In this document: piece after piece, positions 22,629 through 31,453 of the stretch | Position numbering within the stretch: position 1 is the stretch's first letter | How the letters are laid out: every line of letters starts with the position of its first letter | Assembly (NCBI GenBank): GCA_022495995.1 | Contig: JAFEMH010003615.1 | Span: 109,501-173,500 of the forward strand | Length of the DNA stretch: 64,000 nucleotides | From: Adenophora triphylla var. japonica | Lineage: Eukaryota; Streptophyta; Magnoliopsida; Asterales; Campanulaceae | Reading direction: 5' to 3' | The notes under the pieces: model-generated | The model's input: the letters and a program-made list of their open reading frames with translations, nothing else | What the model was told of the DNA's origin: nothing | The model's database searches: none | Translations under genes and position numbers: made by a program

Positions 22629-23247
22629 CAGGAGAAATGCGTCTGTTTCTGTTGGCGGTTAATTGCGTCCTCAAATCAGATTGAGCCTCCTGCTCCCTAT
22701 TTCTGGTGAGGCTAGCCCTTAGGTCGTTACTTGGCACATGAACGATAGTGGGAGCTCGCTGAACTATCCTGTCCTCGCCATTCTGTCCTACACCCTCATT
22801 TGGCCTAGCACTCCTGGCCTGATGCCTATCAGAGACCTGAGTGGGAGCCACTCTTTCTGACCGTATGTCGGCCTGCTCCGCCTCCTCCATGGCTATCAAA
22901 TCAGCCAAGATTTGAGCTCGTTCTAACATCATTTCCTTCTTGCTCATGGGATTAATTGAGGGACCTGCCCTGTTTCCCATGTTCACCTGTCCAGTTGGAC
23001 GCTTAGGAGGAGGTGGGACTCCTTGTCCTTCCATATGCCTTTTCCCTCTCCTTGTGTCAGGCAATCCTCTGCCATCAACAACACTGGTAGAGCGCGTGGC
23101 TCTACCATGAGGACGATTGGGTGGGGGAGGAGGTAAATCCATGTTTTCAGCATTGACGTTGAGATTTCCAGCGTTTGTGTTGGTGTTGTTGTTCACTTCA
23201 ATGAATTCTTCAGAAGCATCTTCCACATGCCCGTCTGGGGTTACCAT
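22629..23247 (-). pseudogene. Tat-1 gag, N-terminal part
   Basis: A Met start at 23247 (MVTPDGHVEDASEEFIEV) opens an unbroken frame through a Pro-rich stretch (LPPPPPNRPHGR), a Lys/Met segment (MSKKEMMLERAQILADL) and an Arg-rich end (RNRRISPAR). It reads straight into the inner LTR, so its last residues before a stop are LTR-derived. The rest of gag, with similar Arg/Ser-rich sequence, is at 6952 on the other side. The start lies 42 bp inside the primer site, a typical gag position. Confidence 0.8.
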
Positions 23248-23288
23248 GGTTGTAGGTTGAGAAGAGTTTCGAGGTCAAGCTTTAAGCA

Positions 23289-23309
23289 CGATTCCCGGCA
23301 ATGGAACCA
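23289..23309 (-). promoter_or_regulatory. Primer-binding site of Tat-1, tRNA-Asp type
   Basis: The minus strand reads TGGTTCCATTGCCGGGAATC, resembling the complement of the plant tRNA-Asp 3' end (TGGCGCCGTTGCCGGGGATC) with four changes. It starts three bases inside the LTR. Confidence 0.75.
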
Positions 23310-23312
23310 AAC

Positions 23313-23971
23313 TGATGCTGCAGGAATTGTGCTTATCAATCTTCCTCCACGTGGCAGGACGAATCACCTGGCTCCTTGACCTGAAATCAGAACCCACGAC
23401 TAGCCGGATGTGTCTCCGGAGAAGACACTCGGGCGTGAGAGTAAGATCACAGTTGTATATAGCACAAAATGTATTGAATACTGAATTCCAATAACAAAAT
23501 GGCAGTTACCTTTGCACCGTTGGTAGTGATGAGGTATTTATAGTTGATGTAGGTGATTTAATGACATGGCTACATGAGCTCCGAGATTGTAGGAACAGTT
23601 ACATGTGGTGTGAACGTGTCCTGTAATGGTCCCTGATTTGTAGGGAAGCAGTTATGGTAAGACTTGACCCACGTGCGTCTATCTCAGTTAGCTCGACGTT
23701 TGCTATTTAGGTCGAGGTCGCCATTTGTGGAATGATCGACCTGACTGGCGGGTAGAGCATGGTTCGTACCCGAATTATAATACGGATCATGAGGTCGGAC
23801 TAAGTTAAGTCGGGACCTGGTAGGTCGGACCATGGACTTAGTCGACTGATATTTGAGATGGGTCTTGGGCCTTGTTCTGATTGGATCAGTCTCATTGAGA
23901 ATGTGGGAGCCAATGCTATCTGTGATTGGGCTTTACTTGCTTGGCCCAACTCGACACTTTTGGTGTGTTCA
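23313..23971 (-). repeat. 5' LTR of Tat-1 (659 bp)
   Basis: On the plus strand it runs TGATGCTGCAGG to GGTGTGTTCA. Its layout parallels the Tat-2 LTRs: a TGATG start, a GGCGTGAGA(G/A)TAAG block, a TATA box, AGGTCGGAC words and a TTCA end. It lacks the long 99-bp array that the Tat-2 LTRs carry. Confidence 0.8.
23535..23542 (-). promoter_or_regulatory. TATA box of the Tat-1 LTR
   Basis: The minus strand reads TATAAATA, consistent with leftward transcription of Tat-1. Confidence 0.6.
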
Positions 23972-24661
23972 ATGAATATTAAATATACATATATCTTGAA
24001 AGGAAGAAAAAAAGAGAAAAAAATTATAAAAAGTAGAAAAAAATGAAATAGAAATAAAGAAAACACCAAATGAAAACTTTTCCTTAACTCATGCTAGTGC
24101 ATCAAAAAAATATTTAATAATTATTTACATTAACTCATTATGAACATAATTATGATATTTATTTTTAATTTAGCTTATTTATTTTTGAGAAGAAAAATAA
24201 AATATATATACCCATCACTTTTATTTGATATTATATTCTTTTTTTTTAGTATAATTTATTATTATTATCATTTATAATAAAAAAAATTACTTCACACTTA
24301 ATTAATTTTCACTAAAAAGAAATTAAAAAATTAGTAATGGATAATTAAGAAATTTATATTTAAATTAGAGGAATATTTTTCTTTGTCCAAATCAAATGAA
24401 AGAAGTCTCTATTTAAAGAGAAAAAAAATTAAGATTTTAGCTGAAAAAATAAAATAATAAATATTAAAGAAAGAATTTTTTTTTAGCATTTATAATTAAA
24501 AAAATTACTTCACACTTACTTAATTTTCAGTAAAAAGAAAATGAAAAATTAGTAAAGGATAATTACCAAAAATATATTAAAAAAAAAAAATTCTTTGTCC
24601 AAATCAAATAAAATAAGTCTCTATTTAAAGAGAAAATAAAATTATGAAGTTTGGTGAAAAA

Positions 24662-24662
<1 letters not shown>

Positions 24663-24751
<89 letters not shown>
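24663..24751. repeat. (AT)n microsatellite
   Basis: About 90 bp of pure TA dinucleotides. Length in long pure repeats is often unreliable in assemblies. Confidence 0.95.
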
Positions 24752-24756
<5 letters not shown>

Positions 24757-25009
24757 TAATCATATATACTTTATAAATACACAATGATTTTATTTATACA
24801 TATTCGAAATCATTTCAACTCATCATCATATACCCCATCACTTTTATTTTATATTATATTATTTTTTTCTTTTTAGTATAATAATTATTATTATTATTAA
24901 TATCATTTATAATTAAAATATTGACTTCACACTTAATTAATTTTGACTGAAAAGAAATTAAAAAATAGTAAAGGATAATTAACAAATTTATATTAAAAAT
25001 AGGGGATTA

Positions 25010-25014
25010 ATTTT
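25010..25014. repeat. Target-site duplication ATTTT of Tat-2, left copy
   Basis: Identical to 32696-32700; defines the Tat-2 insertion into Helitron-derived DNA. Confidence 0.85.
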
Positions 25015-26186
25015 TGATGATGCATAAAATGGGTGATACCGGGGGTACCTAATCAGTCGGGAACGCGGCGTTGGATTCCTGGACGAACGAACGGACGATC
25101 TGCAAAACAGACACCGTTAGGGAGCGGGGAGTTACCCCGCGCAAACCCTCCGGCGTGAGAATAAGCATCTGTGTTTTGAAGAACAAATATTGTAAATGAA
25201 CAGTCGTATTCAAATGACAAAATTGCAGTTACCTTTGAACCGTTGTGGTTGTTCTCTATTTATAATTCCATGATGATGGCGGTTATTTTTGGCATGACTG
25301 CATGAGCTCCATAATTTAAGGGACAGTTACATGATTGGAGAACGTGTCCTTGAATGGCTCCCGATTTGTAGGGAACCTAAGTTTATCATGGAAAAAGAGT
25401 GGTGCGTACGTCTGGACCCATTAGGTCGACGCTTGTTGGTCGAGGTCGCCTGTTGGGACTAGGTCGACCTGACTGCTTCTGTAGGTCGACGCTTGATGGG
25501 TAGGTCCAGGTCGCCTGTTGAGCTTAGGTCGATTAGGTCGACGCTTGTTGACGCGAGGCGTGGGTCGAGGTCGCCCACTAGGTCTGACGCTTGTCAGTCG
25601 CTCGACGGTAGGTCCCAGTCGATCGCCTGGGACTAGGTCGATTAGGTCGACGCTTGTTGGTCGAGGTCGCCCGTCGAGCTTAGGTCGATTAGGTCGACGC
25701 TTGCCGGGTAAGTCGAGGTCGCTGTTGGGACTAGGTCGATTAGGTCGACGCTTGTTGGTCGAGGTCGCCCGGCTGGAAGCCAGGTCGATTAGGTCGACGT
25801 CATTGGGTAAGTCGAGGTCGCTGCCTGCTGGGACTAGACCCCTAGCTGGGGCCGACGCTGTCAGTCGAGGTCGAGCCTCGTGAAGCCAGCTTACGAGCTA
25901 GGTCCCGACTCGACTGATGAAGTAAGTCGAGGTCGCATGTTGGGACTAGGTCGACCTGACTAATGGGCAGGGCTGGACCGTACCCGAAATAGAACCTGGA
26001 TCGTAGAGTCGGACCAAGCTAGGTCGGGACCTCGTAGGTCGGACAATGAGCTTAGGTCGACTGATCGTGTTGATGGGCCTTGGGCCTAGTAATAATTGGG
26101 CCGACCTAATAGAGATGTGGTGGCAATAATGTCTGAATAATTGGGCTTCGCTTGTTGGGCCTAGCCCGTCACTTTTATTCCGTTCA
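25015..26186 (-). repeat. 3' LTR of Tat-2
   Basis: Starts TGATGATGCA, ends CCGTTCA. A TATA box (minus TATAAATA) lies near 25257-25264. The central TCGACGCTTG array is scrambled and shorter than in the right LTR, giving 1172 versus 1242 bp. Confidence 0.92.
25430..25960. repeat. Degenerate 99-bp array in the left Tat-2 LTR
   Basis: AGGTCGATTAGGTCGACGCTTG words recur at roughly 50- and 99-bp steps but with many local rearrangements relative to 31850-32460. Differences include CTG to CCG or TCG changes. Confidence 0.75.
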
Positions 26187-26205
26187 GTGGCCCCCAACTT
26201 TCTGA
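26187..26205 (-). promoter_or_regulatory. Polypurine tract of Tat-2
   Basis: The minus strand reads AGTTGGGGGCCAC immediately before the 3' LTR start, the usual place for plus-strand DNA priming. Confidence 0.6.
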
Positions 26206-26337
26206 GTTGACTTTGTCGACCAGGAAGTTATAAGAAATTTGATGAAGACTTGGGTAGGTCATGTCTAGATGCTCGAACAGCTAGATGGTCGACCATTGAT
26301 GACGTGGCTTAATCTCGACCTTTTAATTGTTTCGAAG

Positions 26338-26480
26338 ACCAGATCTGGATGCAACCTATGATGCTCTGAACCTTATGAGAGAGGCTGCGGTGGTTGACAG
26401 GGGCAAGGCCCTTGTAGATCTTAAAGAGGCCGTAGAAGATCACTTTGCTGAAGGGGGAGATCGATGCGGTTGAGGCCGAC
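26338..26480 (+). pseudogene. Remnant of an antisense ORF in Tat-2
   Basis: On the plus strand an open frame reads PDLDATYDALNLMREAAVV then KALVDLKEAVEDHF before a stop near 26475. It is helix-like and acidic, lies opposite to the element's strand and sits between the interior and the 3' LTR, where Tat extra ORFs occur. Its start is missing. No domain is recognised. Confidence 0.4.
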
Positions 26481-26559
26481 AAGTCCATATTGATTTGAAG
26501 ATTTACCAAAATCATGGATGGAGAGCAGTTTAACGAAGCTGACCAAGGTTGTAGTCGAG

Positions 26560-27120
26560 CTTGTTTAGAAAACGGGACTGCCCTAAATCTTCAGTCGGAC
26601 CTGCTTAAGAAAGAGGTCGACTTAGGACATCGGTTGTCTGTTAAGGAACGAGACTGCCCTAAATCTTCGGTCGGACCTGTTTAAGAACGAGGTCGACCTA
26701 GGACATCGATCGAGTCTGTTAAGGAACGAGACTGCCCTAAATCTTCGGTCGGACCTGAACGAGGTCGACCTAGGACATCTGGTCGAAATCGAGTTAAGGA
26801 ACGAGATCGTCTAAATCTTCCGTCGGACTCGTTTAAGAACGAGGTCGACCTAGGACATCGGTCGAGTCTGTTTAAGGAACGAGACTGCCCTAAATCTTCG
26901 GTCGGACCTGTTTAAGAACGAGGTCGACCTAGGACATCGGTCGAGTCTGTTAAGTAACGAGACTGCCCTAAATCTTCGATCGGACCTGTTTAAGAACGAG
27001 GTCGACCTAGGACATCGGTCGAGTCTGTTAAGGAACGAGACTGCCCTAAATCTTCGGTCGGACCTGTTTAAGAACGAGGTCGACCTAGGATATCGGTCGA
27101 GTCTGTTTAAGAAACGAGAT
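26560..27120. repeat. 78-bp tandem array, about 8 copies
   Basis: The marker GRGACTGCCC lies at 26572, 26650, 26728, 26881, 26959 and 27037, spaced by 78 or its multiple. The copy at about 26803-26860 reads GAGATCGTCT and GGACTCGTTT where the others have GAGACTGCCCT and GGACCTGTTT. Confidence 0.92.
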
Positions 27121-28750
27121 TTGTTGTAAGTTCGAGGTGACCGAGTTGAATTCGGGTCGACCTAACTAATTTTGAGCCGGACTGACGGGCAAAGTTAATT
27201 GTTCTTTGACGATTTTTTAAGGGAAGCCGATTGAAAATTTTATTTGAACTGATGGAGAGTGCACTCTTGTAATTGCCTTGGTGGAGTCAATTTTAAGTGG
27301 CCCCCATTCTTTTGCCACAAATAGCCACGTGACCATGTTTTGAACATATCTGTCTCCACTTTGTAGTTTGTAATGCCAAGGAACTTTCCTTCCTTTCTTA
27401 TTTCGCACAGCTAGCTAGAGTCTTTTCTGAAACTGAAGGTTAAGTTTGGGTTTCACCGTCAACGACAAAGAGAGACCTGAGCTTTGGAGCCCAACCAGTA
27501 TGCACCGACTAGGCGGTTTCAGGTCGCCAATATTCAGCAGTGTGTGGCCATTTATGCTCGACCTGTAAGCTATTCGAGTGATACTGGCTATGTTTGCTCG
27601 TCATTGTTGGCCGCTAGTTCGAGCTTGAGTTTGGTCGACGCCTAAATTCACAGATTCCGCTTGCTGTGTTTGTGGTTTGCTCGCCTAAATTCTGCCCGTT
27701 ACTCGAATTTCTTATGTTGCTCGCACCATATTTCGAGCTGCCTCACTCTTGTTCGACTAAAGTCCTCAAAGAAGGATATTTGGCGATGTCACTAATCCGA
27801 TCACCAATAGCTCATAGCGAGCTAAGGTCAGCCAGTCTGGGCCGAATAAGGATGTGGGTACCTCGGTTGATATGTAAGTTTGAGGCTGCAATCTTCTTTT
27901 AGTGATCTGCCATCTATACCCTCTGTTGTTCGACCCACCATCTGAAGTGTAAATGTGATCATTGGTTGTGCTATTTGTTCATTTGTTCAAATCTGGGTGA
28001 CTTGAGCTTTTCATCTGTCTCTCCTCTCGACCCGTTGAAGTTTGGGTCTTTAAGATAGATTAGGCGTCTGCAATTCATAGCCAGTTAGTCTTGATGGTAT
28101 TCGACGTTTCCTCTTGGCCTGTCTTAATACTCGTTTGGCTATATTATTCGACATGCGAGTTGTTTCTTGCCGCACTGCAAATCTGGTCGTTGGCTCGATC
28201 ATGGATACATCCTGCTTGGCCTGCTTGGGCATGGGTGTTAACAGATCGAACGAGTTGTGACCTTATGAACTGATATCCTGACCTGCGAGCTATGTTGCTC
28301 GCCATATATGTTTGGAGGCCATGGCCTCTCATTGTAGGGAGCCTGGAGCCGATTTCCATGTCATTGCTATTGCATTAGACGAGGTAAGATCTTTCTGTTT
28401 GTTTGAAGTGCTCGTTGGTTTGTTAGTCGACATTTCAATTGAAGAGTTAATTTGTATCCAGTCGAGCTGACTTTGTCAAGATGCTTCACGATGAGACCAT
28501 TTTCCAATTGAAGTGTGAACCCTCTAGGATCCAATTTGGGAGTGGTCTAACTCTTTGACTCTGTTCGAGGCCTTGTGTCAGGCCTGATCTTGATTTGCAG
28601 TTTCCTTGGTCCACAACATCTTGAGCTTGCTTGGACCGCTTGTAGGTCGGCCCTTCTTAGTCGAGCAAGGATGTGAGCTACCTGGCTAACTGTTACATTT
28701 ATTAGCAGGCCTTTTGTTCTCCTCGATTAGCCTCGCATAAGTGCACGCAA
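27121..28750. other. Tat-2 interior of unknown origin
   Basis: Moderately GC-balanced sequence with many GCTCG/TCGAC words like the Tat arrays. GCTCGATCATGGATACATCCTGC at 28192 is echoed at 30187. No open frame resembles a known protein. It could be decayed Tat sequence or a third captured segment. Confidence 0.35.
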
Positions 28751-28754
28751 TCAA

Positions 28755-28870
28755 TCAGAGATACATATAATTTGTAAATTGCATATTTAAGCATGTTATT
28801 ACGCCTTAGATTGAATTCGAAAGAAAAAACTAAGTATAGATGTGAAACTGATGCACCTGATGAAGGTTAT
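28755..28870. repeat. About 115-bp repeat, first copy
   Basis: ATTTAAGCATRTTA, TAGATGTGRAAC and ATGCACCTGAT follow in the same order as in 29880-30000. The two copies flank the EXO84 fragment, hinting at a duplicated or twice-captured segment. Confidence 0.65.
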
Positions 28871-29195
28871 TCGTGCTTGAGGGTCGGAAGGCCTGCTTGC
28901 CTTCACGAATTGTTTTCAACATTTCGACTTTTCGGACACAGGAACATCCGTTGGTGACAAGTTCATCGATGGGCACAGCAAAAGCTCAGAAAACGGATTC
29001 AATGAAGCTGATTTTAAGATTCTGAAAAACCAGATTTTTGATCAACTTTGACAAATAAACTGTTCTGATCTAGAAACTTCCAGAAGACGTAAAGGTACTT
29101 GTTGGAAAGGTCCATGTGTCTACTTTCATACAAAAAAATCGGTTTGTCGTTTAGAGGTCTAGAAAGGGAGATAAGGCAGTTTTAGTACAGATGGT

Positions 29196-29604
29196 TCAAG
29201 CAGTCTGCAGTGACATGAGAACATCAGGACTCAATGTTTTCTTTTCTTTTGCTTCAGGTGTTTCACCTTCATCAAGGGTAGCCAAAGCTTCCTCCACTCT
29301 TCTTTCAGCTAATAAGACATCAAGGATGTCAGGGAACTCGATTAACCATTTCTCTAGGTTTGAAGGATTTCTATCTCCATCGTTTGATAAACCATTTGAA
29401 GCTGAACTATCAGGAACAGAGACAGATGAGGTATCAATGTGAACCCCTTCAGCTAAACCATGAATTAAAGTAGCCTGAGTAGATAGCAGGTTTCTAATAG
29501 ATGAAAGTTCTCCCTCTAGATCAGATGTCTCTTTTGACGTACGTATAAAGGCTGTATAATTAGCACAGACACTCCTACGTATTTCCTCCTCATGTTTGCG
29601 GTCA
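29196..29604 (-). pseudogene. EXO84: Captured fragment of exocyst subunit EXO84
   Basis: The minus strand is open for about 136 codons. It reads RRSVCANYTAFIRTSKETSD, then ELSSIRNLLSTQATLIHGL, then LEKWLIEFPDILDVLLAERR, ending SPDVLMSLQTA before a stop. This matches the N-terminal region of plant EXO84B/EXO84C, part of the complex that tethers secretory vesicles to the plasma membrane. Only one stretch is present: the protein's start and the cullin-repeat-like C-terminus are absent. It lies inside Tat-2 in the same orientation as the element and has no internal stop. The end at LQTA may be an exon boundary in the donor gene. Function as a protein is unlikely. Confidence 0.85.
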
Positions 29605-29879
29605 AGATTTGTTCATGTCGGAGTTTGAGCTTTCAATTTAAATTGGATTGCTTGTCAATCTCCTTGGGGCTGATTTGAGGGGGTTCTTGCTGCACATCGC
29701 CTCAAGCCTGATCTCTGATTGCTTGGATTACTTGTGTTAAACTTAGCCGCAATGTGCTGGAATTTGAATCGAGCTAGTAGTTCCTGCCTTCGGCTCGATC
29801 TTTCCTTGGTTAGCTACTGAATTTGCTCGCGGGCCTATGTTTTCTTTGTTTATTGTTACCTTGCAAATGTGCAAGCAAT
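29605..29879. other. Tat-2 interior between captured segments
   Basis: Words such as AATCGAGCTAG and GGCTCGATC link it to Tat-type sequence. No coding sequence was recognised. Confidence 0.35.
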
Positions 29880-30000
29880 AAATTAGAGATACACGTAGTA
29901 CAATTTACAAATTTCATATTTAAGCATATTAGTATGTTTGTAAACTGGATTCAGAAAATTGAGCGTAGATGTGGAACCAATGCACCTGATAAGGGTCGGG
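29880..30000. repeat. About 115-bp repeat, second copy
   Basis: Counterpart of 28755-28870, same order of motifs with more point differences. In the minus direction it ends near TCAGGTGCATTGG, which resembles a splice-site context, but no product is recognised. Confidence 0.6.
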
Positions 30001-30286
30001 TTTTGTCTGATTGAGCGTGGCTTTCTTAACGATTTGGTGATAGGTAGTTGGGCAAGGTCAAGCACATCTTGATGGTTATCAACATGGCTCTTGGCGTATC
30101 CTCATGCTCGTCCTGCAAGTGTGTTCGTCCAGCTATAGTACTTGACAGGTAAGTTGGTTTTCATGATGTACTTCAACTCAGGTAGTTCAAGCATGGATAC
30201 GTCCTGCTCGGCCTGCTATATTGCTTGGCCTGTGATTTACTTTCTTCTCTCGCTGTTGCCCCAAAAGTCATCTGGGCCTATTATTG

Positions 30287-30812
30287 TTGTTCCTATCTGA
30301 TTTGCACCACCAGCACTTCCGTAGGTGGGCAAAGATGTCTGCGGGAAGTGCATATGCTGTTGCTGCTTGCTAAGTCCATGCATATGGAAAGTGCGGTCCC
30401 GTTCTTGATTTACTGCAATCAAATTCGAAGAAAACATTTGAATAAGCACATTACCATGTGAATCTGAGTGGTGATCCACCCCTCGCGATGCTTGAGCCAC
30501 ATTGTCGATGGCCATATTGCTTGAATCAGCAGAAATTTGTGCTGCTGGGGAAGGAATATGAGATGAATTTGCTGTTGTTATCTGGAGATGCTGAGCTGAA
30601 GTCTTAGCCGGTAAACGAATTTGGTTGGCTGCTTTTGGTGAGTTTCGAGCAGCCTGCCCCAGCAATTTATAGACTGCCATTTTCAGTATTTGGTCTCCAA
30701 CAAAACTCTTCACGTGCTGATAAAATGCTTCTTTGGGTATTTTATTTGTCTTCAGTTCAACATATAGAGCATGGAGTTGCATTGCCCTGTCTTGATCGAG
30801 TTGTGGTTGTGT
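30287..30812 (-). pseudogene. TAF4: Captured fragment of TFIID subunit TAF4 (RST domain region)
   Basis: From a stop at 30815 the minus strand opens LDQDRAM and then [19 protein letters not shown], followed by [13 protein letters not shown]. This is the RST domain of plant TAF4/TAF4b, which binds transcription factors. It continues through [19 protein letters not shown]. Then comes GGTAATGTG...GATTGCAG, a likely short intron of about 46 bp (about 30413-30458), after which [12 protein letters not shown] and [19 protein letters not shown] fit the next TAF4 exon. Because the intron-like gap also stays open, the frame runs to 30237. The intron-like gap suggests genomic rather than cDNA capture. 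It lies in the Tat-2 sense strand; the C-terminal histone-fold region is absent. Confidence 0.85.
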
Positions 30813-30829
30813 TTAGTCGTGCATTGCCT

Positions 30830-31429
30830 CACCCACATATTCTTTGCAGCAACATGTCATGAGAGAAAAATAGTGCCATTAATTGCATGCTAATACTACC
30901 AGAAAGACTAATGTCGAAGCAAAAGTCAAGGCAATCCATGTTATAGCCCCATATATTTATTCTGATTGAGATGCTTGCACGCCAATAGCTAATTTTATTA
31001 TTTCCCTAACCAAGCAATTGATGAAAGCAGTAATCATGGCAGCAATATATGCATATATTTTTCCACATATTTTCAAAGGTTGAAGTTAGGACTGTTTGTG
31101 AATGCCTAAGTATAAAAATGGGCTAAGTTAATGATGGCACCCAATTTAAGCAATTTCACATCCACAGGCAGGCAATTTAATTGCAAATAAAAAAAAATTA
31201 TGCACATACGATTTGTTTGTGAGCAAGATATTTAAATAGAGTACACCTGGATTTTTGTGCAAGTGCTTCGGTGGGCGGCATGTGTTGTTAATCTCTCAAC
31301 CTAGTCCACGAATTTGATAAAACTAGGCACCATTAGAGGGCCTGTTGAACAGGCCCTGTTCTTCCGTGTATATACATCGTGTGGTACATGAATTTTTCCA
31401 TTGTCACTGTCCGCCGTTCTTTGTGTTCT
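30830..31429. other. Tat-2 leader / possible captured intron sequence
   Basis: AT-rich sequence with no open frame of note. It precedes the TAF4 exon in transcript direction, so it could be captured TAF4 intron. No motif proves this. Confidence 0.3.
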
Positions 31430-31450
31430 CGTTTCCCGGCAATGGAACCA
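31430..31450 (-). promoter_or_regulatory. Primer-binding site of Tat-2, tRNA-Asp type
   Basis: The minus strand reads TGGTTCCATTGCCGGGAAAC, three bases from the 5' LTR. It shares TGGTTCCATTGCCGGGAA with the Tat-1 site, evidence that the two use the same primer. Confidence 0.8.
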
Positions 31451-31453
31451 AAC

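Larger units (their letters stand above)
1..23971 (-). mobile_element. Tat-1: Ty3/gypsy Tat-lineage LTR retrotransposon, 5'-complete, 3' LTR outside the window, interrupted by another element
   Basis: Reading the minus strand from 23971 down, the element has a 5' LTR (23313-23971), a primer-binding site, gag, aspartic protease, reverse transcriptase, RNase H, a second RNase H of archaeal type, integrase, a 95-bp tandem array and a plus-strand ORF remnant. Two successive RNase H domains are the hallmark of the Tat lineage. Gag is cut at 6952/22629 by a complete LTR element. Several frame breaks in pol and gag make this copy non-functional as read. The 3' LTR must lie left of position 1, so the target duplication (right side begins ATGAA at 23972) cannot be confirmed. 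Confidence 0.9.
23972..25014 (-). mobile_element. AT-rich Helitron-derived sequence, left of Tat-2
   Basis: 24060-24280 matches 38140-38290 closely (TTAACTCATTATGAACATAA and what follows), the minus-strand Helitron described below. The TTACTTCACACTTA...AAAGTCTCTATTTAAAGAG block occurs three times here. The sequence continues beyond Tat-2 at 32701, so this is the same older Helitron. There is no gene. Confidence 0.55.

Noticed and set aside
29191..29442. 83-codon plus-strand frame
   Set aside because: Antisense shadow of the EXO84 fragment, which has clear protein similarity on the other strand.
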